From Symbiodinium kawagutii (Eukaryota > Sar > Dinophyceae > Suessiales > Symbiodiniaceae), in assembly GCA_009767595.1 (NCBI GenBank), contig VSDK01004644.1, positions 69,192-133,191 of the forward strand: DNA of 64,000 nt. The letters are read 5' to 3'. Position numbers and translations under genes: made by a program. Positions 10,421 to 21,599 of this stretch are shown here, in pieces; the first letter of the stretch is position 1; the number at the start of each line of letters is the position of its first letter. Under the pieces are notes generated by a model. That model did no database searches. It saw only the letters and a list, made by a program, of their open reading frames with translations, and was not told where the DNA came from.

Positions 10421-10887
10421 GGTGATGTTGTATTTCGAAGATATGCAATGATGGTTCACAATGGTGAATGGTAGTGAATGGTGGTGAATGGCAATGAGTG
10501 GTGGTGAATCGTGGTCAATAATTGTTCATAATGGTTGATAGTGGTGAACAATCCTTGATTGCCAAGTGATAGAGGTCAAATAATGATTCATAAGCAAGCA
10601 ATGGTAATGGATCTTGATCAGCATGTTAGATCCATGTTGATACACCAGATTTAGAGAAGACTTGTTGATTTACTATCACATATGAGGATTCCAGGGATGT
10701 GGATCTCCCATTGTGAGCCATTTTCAGGCGTTTCCTGTACTGGGATGCGTCGTCAATCCTCGAATGCTTTCTGTCGATTGATTATGTTGGTTGGCCGGAT
10801 ACAGAAGTTCAAGAGACTTGCTGAAAGGGCTGAAACGTGGACATGTTCTCTGCATGTTTCTTGATGTTCCTTGAAGTTTTCTCTCAG

Positions 10888-11038
10888 GTTTAGAATCTGC
10901 ATGCAGTGCAACAACAAGCCGGCGCAGGGCTACTACACTACCACGGGGTGGCTCAACGAATCGTGTCCTTATGCATGTCCTTCGGGCTTTCCTCCGATGG
11001 AAGTCAATCCCGACTGTCACTCAGACAAATTTCATGAG
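10888..11038 (+). CDS. Candidate Cys-rich exon (ephrin-receptor-like)
   Basis: An acceptor-like TTTTCTCTCAG ends at 10887 and a GAG|GTTTCG donor-like site follows 11038. The frame reads CMQCNNKPAQGYYTTTG, then WLNESCPYACPSGFPP and MEVNPDC. The six-Cys spacing with Pro/Gly/Tyr and an N-x-S sequon is typical of extracellular Cys-rich repeats in large alveolate surface proteins. This is the clearest exon of the candidate receptor-like gene. Confidence 0.55.
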
Positions 11039-11039
11039 G

Positions 11040-11670
11040 TTTCGGGTGGATGGAAAGCATAGTGGATAATGACACATTCTATGATTTCTATTTTGTACAT
11101 ACCATGTATATATGTATCGATTGATCTTTATAGCAATGTAGATGCACACATACGTATTATGAAAGCCGGCTAGCAGGCTAGGCCATTCCTGCGAACAAAG
11201 TGTGCGCAAGGGGGTCTGCGAGTAGACAGGGCCAACAGGCCCCAAACTCTCATCCTGATCTGGGAATGACAGTTTTTTTTGGCATTTTTCTGTTTTCTGT
11301 GTCATGTACCTCCGCAAAATGAATATTTTATGTGCGGTATCGACTATCAGAGAAATCAGATTTAGGGAGGTTGATATGACAATGAGGTTCTTCAGGGTTT
11401 GTTTGCGTAGGGATGGTTCTAAGGAGTCCTTCATGGAGGTCAGCTTCCATCTGCAGATGTCGTTTGTGTGGCGTCTGGGGGAAGGTTCCAGGTCAGATGT
11501 CCTTCTCAAGCACCATGTTGCTGAAATACTACATACGCAGACATGGACATTGCCAGATACTCCGAAAGTTCAGGATGCTCACTAATAACGATGGGACTTC
11601 GGTTGATGCTTGGAGCCTGTTGTATCGGATCTCAGGCATGACTTGTTTCGCAGCCACTTTCCTTCTCCAG
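11040..11670. other. Intron-like sequence, no confident gene
   Basis: Mostly AT-rich. A weak coding-like stretch lies around 11413-11560, but three frames compete and none has a recognisable motif. Confidence 0.4.
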
Positions 11671-11675
11671 CTTGC

Positions 11676-12333
11676 ACCTAAGCGTTTGTACCTGGACGTC
11701 CCGGCATCACAAAATTACATTGCCTGAAAGTTTGTACCCGAATGTGTCTGCCCTTAAGGCGTAGTAATTCGAGTGCTGTGCCTAAACGTTTGGAATTGTG
11801 CATTGTCCTGCCTGTCGTTAGACACTTTCAAACTGCTGTGGCCAATGGATGTGCTTGTCCCTATGCACATCAAAACTGAAGTGTCCAAACGTTTGCGCGC
11901 GGACATGCGTGCCCTTTGGCACATAAAGTTGTTGCGCTAAAACGATTGTACATGTACCTGGAGATGCGGCTTTGATAAAACTGCTTTGCTTAAACGCTTG
12001 TAGGTGGATGTGCTTGTGCTTCCGCGCATCGAAGCAGCTGTTCCTAAACGTTTGTACCTGGATGCCTGGCCTGAGATACAAAAAGGCTGCGCTTAGATTT
12101 TTTTCTGCCTGTTCATGCATATCGGTGCGTGCGCGAAGTCATGTTACGAGAGCTGTGACTAGGCGTTTGTAGCTGGATGTGCCTGCCCTTACCTTGCAAT
12201 TGCATGGAATTGCTGAGCCTGAACGTTTGTACATGGATACGCTTGTGCTGAGGCACATTGCAACTGTTGTGCCTAAACTTTAATCATTAATCGCTGGATG
12301 TGCATGCCCTTAGGCACATCAAAACTGATCTGC
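11676..12333. repeat. Diverged minisatellite, about 65-bp unit
   Basis: At least nine diverged copies of a unit of the form CCTAAACGTTTGTACCTGGA then TGTGCTTGCCCTTAGGCACA then TCAAAACTGCTGTG. The core AACGTTTGTAC..GGATGTGC recurs at roughly 60-70 bp intervals from about 11,683 to 12,333. Short frames across it are accidental. Confidence 0.75.
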
Positions 12334-13075
12334 TGCTCAACGTGTACTGCGGTCCGAAAATGAGTCGATGGCTTTCGTTCCACCCTTTTCAATGCAGGAA
12401 ATGTGAACCCCAAAATCAATTTAGCCATGATCCAACCTGTCCAGGCTTGTTCCCGAATCTCCCTGCCGCTATGGCATGGGAGGTGTGTTCTTATTCAGCG
12501 CTGTGCGCAGCATGGATTGCCCTTGCAGGACGCACATGGCCCAAACCATTCAGACTCCGCCAAGGTGATGATCCCTGGAGCTACTACTTTGCCTTCTTTG
12601 GAGGGGTCTCGGTCTCAGAAGCTGGGAGTATCGAAGCAGCAAAACCATTTCTCAGCCTTACCTTGGAGTTGGAGAGTTCAGAGAGCAGTGGGTGGTGGGG
12701 GAGAAAGGAGAGAAAAAGGTTGAAAATTGTAGAACTGGAGATGGGATTGTGTTTGTAGATGCTAATGAGGGGCACGAGGCAGGCGTAAGGCAGTACTGTT
12801 GGAGCTGGGGGGCAACCAGGTGGTGTGGTGGGCGACCCCAAGAAAACAGCGTGCACGGCATATGAAGCAGCCTCAGCAAGCACTTGAAAGTTTGGATATT
12901 GATTGTGCGTGCACTACCGGTGTAGGGTGCGGCGCCGTCCAGATCCACGGTTCTGCGCGTCCCCAAGGCTTTTAAAGCCATCACTTGGTTATGCCAGGTT
13001 TCGGAAGGACTAAAACCAGCTCCGCTATGCCCACGAACGAAACCTCAGACTTCCAGTGAGTTATTTCGGCATGAA
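12334..13075. other. No confident gene
   Basis: Moderate GC, several overlapping shadow frames on both strands, none convincing. Purine-rich patch around 12,690-12,730. Confidence 0.35.
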
Positions 13076-13369
13076 ATGCCCTCAGGACATGTCATGCCAA
13101 CCCGCAACAAACCCCTAAAAAATACCCCAACGCCATGTTGTACTGCAACTCCCAGGATCGGTGTGTACCCCTGGCACAAGCCTTTCCCTTGTGGGGAAAG
13201 CTCCCAATTGCTGGAAAGCACTTTTCGGGTATCCCCATGGTATCAGTTATTTCCAGTTGGCAGTCTCAGAACCAGCAGTATCAGTTATTTAACATATTCC
13301 CAGACTATCATGCAGTCTAAGTTATCTCCCAGGGTATCCCCATGGCATTCCTATGGTATTCCCATGGTC

Positions 13370-13580
13370 CCTGGGCCCCCTCCGAGGTTTACGGCGTGGC
13401 CGTGCTGAGTCTCCTCACAGCGATCTTCTTCGGCTTGCTGATCTCGGCCAAGCGCGTGCAAACCCGGCGCCGGTTGCAGTGGCTGCAGAAGCAACGCAAC
13501 ACGGGACATCGCTACGTGGGTCAGGGGCTCGGGAAATTGGCTTCAGCTCTCGGCATGAGTCATGTTTTCAGAGTGGGGTT
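13370..13580 (+). CDS. Candidate membrane-segment exon
   Basis: The frame from 13342 reads PWAPSEVYGVAVLSLLTA, IFFGLLISAKRVQTRRR and LQWLQKQRN. A hydrophobic stretch of about 20 residues is followed at once by many Arg/Lys, as expected for one membrane span with a cytoplasmic positive flank. Position after the Cys-rich exons fits the transmembrane part of the same surface protein. Repeated CCCATGG words at 13,230-13,375 precede it and are probably intron. Confidence 0.45.
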
Positions 13581-13589
13581 TGAGAATTC

Positions 13590-14640
13590 AAATTTAAGCA
13601 TATGAATTAAGTAGCTGAGCATAAGTGAGAAAAGAGGAGTTTCTTTTGCTAATTTCTTTCTTGGAGTGGCAGTTTTTCAGCTTCGAGGCATGAACGATGA
13701 AGAGATGCTACTCTTCGAGTCCCTCCGGGGCAGGCGAGTGAAGCCACTGAGACAGCAGGAGATCCTTTGCATCCTTTTTTTGCATGATTTACATCTTTTT
13801 TAGATTGCTATGAATAAACAGGTTCAATCTCAAGATGGCCCCAATGATCTATGTTGGTTTGAACTCCCGCATCTTTCATGATCTTTTTGCTTCAGTTTCT
13901 TGTTTTGAATGTTTCAATTGCTTCAGATAAGCTGTGTGGAGGCATCCCTTGGCTGATGTGGATGTTGGTGTTGCTGTCGAGGGCTCATTGGGAGATGCTG
14001 CGGCCTCAGCTTCACTGAAGTCTCAACGAATTCAAGGCTTTTCAAGATGAAACCATGACGAACCGATGTCGATGCCGCTAGCGTCTACTAGCCATTTGTA
14101 TGAACTACTACAGGAGAAGAATCATCAGTCTTTAATATGGACCATTGACCATTGACCATTATTCATGATCATGAACTTATTAACCATTAGCGCTACCGTT
14201 GGTCATTAACTGTCATTTAGGAATTGAGTCACATATTTTTTGACGATCACTATGACCAGTGCCAGCTATGTTGAACACCATCACAATTGGTTGTATTAAA
14301 TAACAATCATTTGACATCACTGGTCATCATTGAGCCATTCAGTAGCTGTTGGCTAGTCATCACTGTCAACGATTGATCGGGTTTACTACTTGCTTATCAA
14401 CCATGATTACATTATTCTAAGCCATCACTACCAACCACCATCAGCCATGACCCACCAATGATTCATAATTCATTCAACCATCATTGTTCGGCAGTACCCA
14501 GCAACACGCATGGAATTGATTTGCCATCAACCATCAGTGCCCTACTAGACATGAACCATCAGCAACCATCAGTAACCATGCTCAACCAAGCGCAAGATCC
14601 AAGCGAGAGCCCATGGGGTTCCCCCTCTCTCCAAGTGGCC
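13590..14640. other. Low-complexity AT-rich intron or intergenic DNA
   Basis: From about 14,100 it is dominated by ACCATTGACCATTATTC- and CATCAACCATCAG-type words. No supported gene. Confidence 0.55.
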
Positions 14641-14755
14641 CCATGGTAGCGCAGCTGCCGAGTTCACTGCCGTGCAAAGTTTGCGGAGCCGCACCGTGGG
14701 CGAATCGCGGCCGTGCCCTGGACTGGTGGCGAGCTGCAAGCTGCTAAGGGGTGCT
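14640..14755 (+). other. GC-rich exon-like island
   Basis: Between AT-rich repeats. One frame reads MVAQLPSSLPCKVCGAAPW, then ANRGRALDWWRAASC and a stop; another frame is also open. The C-x-x-C pair is suggestive only. Confidence 0.25.
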
Positions 14756-14764
14756 ACGAATCAT

Positions 14765-14808
14765 GGGATCCAGGGGATCCAGGGGATCCAGGGGATCCAG
14801 GGGATCCA
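14765..14808. repeat. Tandem repeat GGATCCAGGG x4
   Basis: Four consecutive copies of the 10-bp GGATCCAGGG unit plus a partial copy, immediately after the GC-rich island. Confidence 0.9.
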
Positions 14809-14819
14809 TGGATCAGCAT

Positions 14820-15470
14820 GCTAAGTGGTACTTAACCATGGAATTTCACATGGTTAATGGATGTTAATGGAATCTAAATGAATCTGAGATGGTTAATGGA
14901 TGTTAATGGATGTTAATGGCCCCTAAGTTTTGACAAGTGCAAGTGGTATAAAACATGTATCAAATCTGTAAAATGGCGAACCATGGCACCTGTTAGCGGG
15001 TATGTAATGATGACGGTTGTATGATGGCTATGAGAAGAACAATGCAATTGGTCGGTTCTAACTTGTTTATTGATTTAAGGGTCAACATTGGTTGACATCT
15101 CCGTAAATGATGATTGCCCATGAGACTCGCTAAGAATAGCTGGTTGTTCGTACAATGAATTTCATAGAATCAGATAGCAAAAATAATCACGATCATAGTG
15201 ATGATAATGATACTCACGATAATAGTAATCATAATAATCATCCTAATAATAATCATGCTAATGATGATAATGCTGACAATAGAAGTGAGGATGATAATGA
15301 TAATACAATGATGCTAATGATAATCATTCTATTATCAGTGATAGTTAGTAATTGCAGTAATAATAATACATAGTCATTCTCAACCAGTATTAGCATCATT
15401 AGCCTGATAATACCACTGATAGTTAGCTCGTTTGGTCATCAGTCACCACCCGTCAGACCCAACGGCGTAG
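14820..15470. other. Low-complexity DNA (ATTGTTAATGG and GATAATAATC words)
   Basis: TTAATGGATGTTAATGGA repeats at 14,850-14,930 and dense GATAATGATA/AATAATCAT words at 15,180-15,420. The Asn/Asp/His-rich frame there is compositional. No gene. Confidence 0.6.
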
Positions 15471-15472
15471 CC

Positions 15473-15615
15473 CCCCGACACAGAACCCCCCACGCCGCGG
15501 TCCCCACGTGAGGCGCTGGCTGCTGGGCTATGTGAGCAGCTGTTGGAGTCTCTGCTCGCGGAGATCGCGAAGCGGAAAAAAGGAGGCGCCCAACGTCACC
15601 ACGTCTGGGGTGAAA
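15473..15615 (+). CDS. Candidate exon, unknown protein
   Basis: A GC-rich island inside AT-rich repeats. One frame reads PRSPREALAAGLCEQLLES, then LLAEIAKRKKGGAQRHH, an amphipathic helix-like segment with a basic tail. Another frame is also open. A GTCTGG donor-like site follows the basic stretch. It may belong to the receptor-like gene (cytoplasmic part) or be independent. Confidence 0.35.
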
Positions 15616-15639
15616 AATGGGGTCGTTTCTGAAGCAACG

Positions 15640-16280
15640 AGTAGGGGTATAGGGGATGATAACCAACAATAGGGGGATAATGACACATATAACACCATTG
15701 AATAGGGGATATAACACCAACTTACCAGACAGGATGATAGCCAACAAGTTGGGGATATGGCTATGGGTCAATATTAAGCAACAATAATGGCTTATAATGA
15801 CCATTGAATAGGGGATGATAACCAAGAAGTAGGGATTTTTAGGGAATAACCAACATTTTTAGGGGATAACCAACTGAATAGGGGATAATGACACCATTGA
15901 ATAGGGGATAATGACACCATTGAATAGGGGATGATAACACTTACAAGACCATACTTGTTTAATAAGTTCGTTAACATTATAACTTTTATCCACACATTTC
16001 TTGTAAGTAGGGGATATTCAACAAGTTGAATAGGGGATAACCAACTTACAAGAAATGGTGGATGAAAATAGGGGATAATAACCAACAATGGTCGTTTCTT
16101 AATGGCAGTGGTTTTTTTTGGGCTTAATCATGGGGGATAACAACCAATAAATCCAACAGACATAGGGGATATACCAACTAAAATGGTTGGTTTCTTACTA
16201 GCTTGGGGGTACCCCAAAGTTATGCTTGATAATAGGAGATCGTAATGGTTAATAGTAGGGATTAATAGGGGATAATTAGT
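15640..16280. repeat. Interspersed AGGGGATAAYNACCAA repeat field
   Basis: Around twenty copies of words related to AATAGGGGATAATGACACCA and ATAGGGGATAACCAAC, spaced 15-40 bp, covering about 640 bp. It includes a fragment of MITE family B (15,755-15,777) and a partial family A end (16,190-16,216). It ends abruptly where the LINE begins. Confidence 0.75.
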
Positions 16281-16283
16281 TAA

Positions 16284-16565
16284 ATGGAAGATGCTGGAAG
16301 TAGTTCGGCATCTTTGTTGATCCATACATCTCTGACACGTTCGTTTCGGCTGTCAAATGGAGCAAATATAATTGTTGGAGGTACCTCGACAACGACCTGT
16401 GTGTTTGTATCCCAGCCAACACATTTGGTTGCCTATCAACAAGTAGGACATAGCAAACAGGTGGGACAGTCTGAGCATTGGACAGATCCTTTGTATGTTG
16501 GTCGCATGAGTTGTTTGCTAGCAGAGTGGATCAAACAGCCGTGTGGTTCAGGCAAATCGTGTTGA
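16284..16565 (+). other. Short ORF at the LINE 5' end
   Basis: A 93-codon ATG frame ending in TGA at 16,563-16,565. It is in the same frame as ORF1 (ATG at 16,587) and separated from it only by that TGA and seven sense codons. No motif. It may be 5' UTR or an upstream extension of ORF1. Confidence 0.3.
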
Positions 16566-16586
16566 GTTAGATTAGTTCCCGAAGCA

Positions 16587-17739
16587 ATGGATGGTCCTCG
16601 ACAATGGGGACCCAAGAGAAGCCCAGATTCACGCTCATCCCAGAACACACCAGTCCAATCAAAAAAAGGGCGTAGCCAAGAAAGAGAACCCAAAGAGGAA
16701 GACATGAAACCACAGCACTTGGATGATGTCATAACTCTGTCACTTACCACTGAGATAGAGCACAAAATCCAAGACATTGTGGAAGATATTCGTGACCTCA
16801 AGGACCAAATGAAAGCTTCTCAACATCAGTTGGCGTACCTGCTCTACCAGGAGGCAGACAAACAACGTGCAACGGCAGCAAGCAAAATCATGCTGAAAAA
16901 CTGGTGGCAATACAATGAGACTGAAGAGCACTACGACTTGTTGTGTGAACACAGGGAAAATTGTTTACCTGGGCAGCAAAGGAAGCAGGAATCAACAGCA
17001 AAGACATTGGCAAATTTCACTACGAACACAGACGTGGCCGGAATCTGTCGCCCTTCACAATGGTGACGGTTGATAGCCACTACACAAAAAGCAAAATCAT
17101 GGAATGGTACACCCAGACTTTTGACAAGAAGGGATGGCAAGAATGGACAAACGACAAGTTGAGCAAACTCACCAATGGCCAAAACAAACCGGAAGTGAAC
17201 GGAATGATCAAGTTTGAGCCCTGCATTGCAGGCTTTGACCGCATGCAAACAGAACCGCTCAAAGCCATCATGGCAGTGATCACGAAACTGGCCCCAAACC
17301 TCAAATGGAAGCACTCTTGGAAGCACCTTACCCTCCAAACAGTGGATCACGAAGAATACTTGGCATGGCTAGCACTCGACCACCTAGAAGGAATTGCCAA
17401 GATCTATGTGGACCAAGAGTATTTCACAGCTAGATCGTTCGAAGATGAGTTTCGCAACGCGTTTGGCAACATCATGTCGAAGAAGACCGTGGGGAACAAG
17501 GGCAAAGGCAAGAACAAGGAGGAGAAGGTGTACTGACACCGGACGACTTTCTGAAGGCAGTAGGCTTAGGCACTGAAGGAAAGGGCTCATACTTTAGGTT
17601 CTCCACTCTTGCATTGAAAACAAAAGTGCCTTTCGTTTTTGAAGTCAGGTCCATAGAACAGTCAGAATTCCCAAACAAATACAACGAACACCTCAACAGG
17701 ATTGCGAAACGCATCCTGCAGCCTGACATGGTCCTGTAG
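16587..17739 (+). pseudogene. LINE ORF1 (coiled coil plus possible RNA-binding protein), frameshifted
   Basis: Three frames give one sensible protein. The first runs from ATG 16,587 to about 16,950: a basic Pro/Ser-rich N-terminus, then a probable coiled coil with heptads around IEHKIQDIVEDIRDLKDQMK. The second runs from about 16,950 to 17,520 (KLFTWAAKEAGINSKDIGKF, then many Lys/Trp). The third runs from about 17,520 to the TAG at 17,737-17,739 (LTPDDFLKAVGLGTEGKG). Coiled coil followed by a basic globular domain is the layout expected of L1-type ORF1 RNA chaperones; I could not identify a CCHC knuckle. The two frame changes are probably decay or assembly indels. Confidence 0.55.
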
Positions 17740-17881
17740 GGAGATTGCCTTCCAACACGCGCGAGGGAAAATGAATCATTAATACAGTGCGCGCCGGCAT
17801 TTCAGCCATACACACAAGAACATTCACATAACGAAAGGATACAAAATGAAAAACAAGGCACACACCAGCATCATCGAAAGA

Positions 17882-17926
17882 CTCATCACCGAATGACTCG
17901 TCATCGAATGCTTCGTCACCGAATGA
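17882..17926 (+). repeat. GTCACCGAATG repeat cluster, upstream copy
   Basis: Three units in a row: CTCATCACCGAATGA, CTCGTCATCGAATG and CTTCGTCACCGAATGA. It overlaps the first ATG of the ORF2 frame and so encodes the repetitive N-terminus MTRHRMLRHRMT. The same repeat recurs just past the ORF2 stop. Confidence 0.8.
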
Positions 17927-20900
17927 CAGCTGAATCGAGTAAGTCTTTGGCTTGCTCATCTCAGCTTGATAGGAAATATTGGGAACAGACTTTTTCTTTT
18001 CACCAATGTTCGCATGATTTGCTTGGCTCGACCCCCAAACCTTTGGTACGGCGGGAGTTGCGCCCACCTTTTAAGGGTCGGTGCGTGAACCAATTGAGCT
18101 CTGAACCCCTTCGCTCTCAACGTAAACACCGACGTGGTAAAAGAAATTTCACCCAACAGCTTATTCACTTATGTAACAGGCGTCAGAAAAGGTCCCAACA
18201 TAGAAGAGAATACAGAAGAGTGAGATCGTGTTGGAAGGCTTTGGCCGGGCATCCAACGAAACTCTCCATGGCTCAAGAACGAGTCTTGGCTGACACCCAA
18301 CTTTTGGAAAAAACATGTAATACTTTAGATAGTGATGATACGCAGGAGAACGGAACAGACAAGCTCCCCCTTGCTCCCTCTCCCCTCAAGCTTTTGGATA
18401 AAAGTTTTCGGCTGGGGGTTTTCAATGTTCGTGGGATGAATTTTATTGCTGCCCGTCAGCAGATTGTTTTCCTCATGAACAAACACAAAATTGATATTTT
18501 GGCCTTGCTGGAAACGCATATTAATTACACAGGAAAAGAAATGTATGACAATTTCATTTTCTATTTCTCTAGTTCGGTAGAAGATGACTGCAGAAAGAAG
18601 TCCGAAGAAGCACTTCAAGAATACAATCAACGGGTGAAGAAAGAAAAAATACCAGTTGCGGTAGCTCAAGCAGAAAGAATGCGTATTCGACAACGCAGTG
18701 CTGAAAAACTTGGATGTGCGTTTGTAGTACGAAAGCAGCCAGGGCTTGACGTTGACGTAAGTGCCTACGACAACAAAAATATTGCTCTGAGAATCAATAC
18801 GTCCCCGATCGCCATTAACATTGCTGCGACGCACGCGCTGCACGCAGGTCACAGCACTCAGCACAAAACAAAGCATTATGAAGAACTCTCACAGCGAATT
18901 TCTAAATTCAAAAAACATGAAATCAATATCATCCTTGGAGATTTCAATGCGAGGCTTATGGAACAACTACCGGAGGAAAGCCAGGTCATAGGTAAACACA
19001 TTTACAGACAGGCATCGTCTTCGATTGCTGATTTGAGTGAACCCCAACGTGAGAATAGACAATTGTTCTCTGAGTTTTGCATTTCGCACAGCATGATTCC
19101 TCTGAATACCTGGTTTGAAAAACCCTCCCCATTTCTTGCTACATTCAGAGATTCCTCCACAGACTTCTTTCAACTTGGTTGGACTGATACCTCAACTCAT
19201 GGACAGCTGGATTATGTTCTTGTCAATCAGAAGTGGAGAAATTCTTTCACTGATGTACACTGCATTCACGAAACTTTGTTGAACTCCGATCATGCCCTTG
19301 TTCTAGCAGATATGCAGGTCCGGTTTGCTGCCGCATGTGAAACACGATCTAGAACTTTCGCAACCCCAAGATTCAGGCTGCCGTCCGATGGTGAGTACCA
19401 ACAATATAACAGACTAGTCCAACAAAGTGTTGGAAAAATTCAGTCTCTTGGTGTTTGGAATGCGACTGAGGGATTTGAACGTTTTGCACGGATTCTGATT
19501 GAAGCGGCCTGTGCTAGTTTACCCCAAATTTCCCCCCGACAAAAGAAACATTATCTTTCAGAACAGACCTGGCAAAAAATTGAAGAAAAAAATGCTGCGA
19601 TTGGCGCTGGGGAATGGAATACCGCCAAGCAACTCACAGTTGAGATCCGGAAGCTTGCCCGGCGTGACAAGGATCGTGCCTTGGTAGAAGAATTAGAACG
19701 CATCGATAAGGATGGCTACCAATGGGAAGGATTGAAAAAGAGTCGATCTACTTTTCAACCAAAGAGATTTAAGTTCAGAAATAAACATGGGGACTTGATC
19801 AGTGAACATGACTTCGCGGAAACGGCTGCTGAGTATTTTGCTGATGTTCAATGGGCACCACCCGAGGAAAACCAGCTTGATCCTCAGAAAGAACAATCCC
19901 AACTGGTGGAGGGACAAAATGATATGGTTGATTCTCAGTTCACCACCGCTGAGTTAGATGCAGTCCTTGTTGCCTTGAAAAATAATAAATCACCCGGCCC
20001 AGATGGATGCAGGTCGGAATTGGTCAAGTGGTTAGATGGCTCAAACAGGGTTTCTTTACTGGAACTGTACAATGATATTTTGATTTCGGGTATCTTTCCT
20101 GATTGCTTTTGTTTAGCAAACATTGCTGCTTGTTACAAAAAAGGAGATGCGACCCAGATGAAAAACTACAGGCCCATTGCTTTGCTGCAGGTCTTTTATA
20201 AGATTCTTGCGAGTATGATCCGTAACAGATTCCAACAAACTTTTGAGCCATGGATTCAGCGAACACAATATGGGTTTAGGCCCAGGAAATCAACTGCCCA
20301 AGCCATATTCATTGCTCGCAGGCTAATGGATATTGCTGAACGTCAACATTCCAATATAACTTTAATATTCTTAGATTGGGAGAAGGCGTTTGATAAAGTT
20401 AGCCACTGTAAAATGTTACAAGTCTTAAGACGCCTCAATACTCCTCCAAATATGCTACGATTGGTCTCCATGATGTATCTCAGTCCTAAATTTCGTATCA
20501 CTGCTGCCGGGACAATTTCCAATTATAAAAGACAACGTTCTGGTATTCGACAAGGATGCCCATTATCTCCATACTTGTTTGTGCTACTAATGACTGCGTT
20601 ATTTTCTGATGTCAAAACCAAACTTTCGACGCCAAATCAGTAATAACCTATTCCAGGCATTCGTTTTTCTGAGGTCCTGTACGCTGATGATACTCTACTT
20701 TTCGGGACACACACCCACACGATTAACAAGCTATTGCATGAAATCCAGAGGGAATCTGCCTATTATAATTTGAAATTGAATTTTGATAAATGCATTAATT
20801 TGACGCTTCACCAACAACAGTCGAGTATTAAATATCTTGATGGCACCCCTGTCCCACGCAAAAAAGACGCACATTATTTAGGTACCCTACTTTCTGATAG

Positions 20901-21498
20901 TGTCAACAATCACCGAGAAGTCACCAACAGGTTGGCAGCAGCAATTGCTACGTGCAACCGGATGAAACTTTTTTGGGACAAGGCTCATACTACTATCCGC
21001 TGGAAAATTTGTGTTTTTGAGTCCATCCTTAGAAGTAAAGTTTTATATGGACTGGAGTGTATCCAACTCACACAGCAAGACCTTGATAAGCTAAACGCTT
21101 TTCAACTCAAAAACCTACGACGCATATTGAAAATTCCACCCACTTTCATCGACCGTTCTTACTCGAACCAAAGAGTGCTAGATTTGATTCGTGAAAATTT
21201 TCATATCTCCATTGATTTATTTTCTCAAATCTGGCTTAGACGCAAACTGAGATTATTTGGACACATTCTTAGATCCAGCCCAGATGATCCCATGAGACAA
21301 GTTCTCTTTGAATACAATTCCTTCTTACCACGTTTTGAATATAGAAGACCTGGTAGACCCCGTACTGATTGGTTGCTACAGTCATTCAAAGATGCGTTCG
21401 CGCTGTTAGGCCGAGTGGAAGGGTTTGACCCTAACCTCTCGGAACATACCCAGTTTATTGTACATAATGCCATCACTCGACAAGGAATTTTTGCATAA
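17893..21498 (+). pseudogene. LINE ORF2: endonuclease-reverse transcriptase with two in-frame TAA codons
   Basis: The frame is open from 17,740, with first ATG 17,893. The only interruption before the stop at 21,496-21,498 is TAA-TAA at 20,641-20,646. APE-type endonuclease: FNVRGMN near 18,421, LLETHI, GDFNARL near 18,940, SDHALVLADM near 19,290. Reverse transcriptase: NNKSPGPDG near 19,985, KNYRPIALLQVFYKILA, FLDWEKAFDKVSH (motif A Asp), SGIRQGCPLSPYLF, then past the two stops YADD at 20,680-20,691. C-terminal part: LRLFGHILRSSPDDP and RRPGRPRTDW, as in many CR1/Jockey/RTE-like elements. About 1,200 codons, a normal length. Product if expressed: nicks target DNA and copies the element RNA in place. 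Confidence 0.85.
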
Positions 21499-21533
21499 CT
21501 GCTTACTTTCAGACAGATACTGTGACACAATGA

Positions 21534-21572
21534 CGTCACCGAATGCTCGTCACCGAATGTCGTCACCGAATG
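21534..21572 (+). repeat. GTCACCGAATG repeat cluster, downstream copy
   Basis: CGTCACCGAATG, CTCGTCACCGAATG and TCGTCACCGAATG in tandem, 36 bp after the ORF2 stop, followed by a partial TCGTCCGAT. Same unit as at 17,882-17,926. It may be the 3' terminal repeat of the element. Confidence 0.85.
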
Positions 21573-21599
21573 TCGTCCGATAGTAGTTCTATACTGTTT

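Larger units (their letters stand above)
16285..21575 (+). mobile_element. Non-LTR (LINE) retrotransposon, near full length, inactive-looking
   Basis: The left border is taken where the AGGGGATAA repeat field stops at about 16,283. The right border is tentatively placed after the GTCACCGAATG repeats at 21,572. It contains a frameshifted ORF1 (16,587-17,739) and an ORF2 with APE-type endonuclease, RT and a C-terminal GHILR/GRPR region (17,893-21,498). No poly-A tail and no target-site duplication were identified. It lies between exon candidates of the receptor-like gene on the same strand. Confidence 0.8.

Noticed and set aside
16128-16325. Minus-strand frames rich in Pro/Leu/Ser/Tyr over 15.4-16.3 kb
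   Set aside because: They come from the AGGGGATAAC repeat words read in reverse.
18260-18280. CCATGGCTCAAG resembling the end of the dinoflagellate spliced leader (CCATTTTGGCTCAAG)
   Set aside because: It lacks the TTT and the upstream part, and lies inside ORF2 coding sequence. No relict spliced leader was found elsewhere on either strand by eye.
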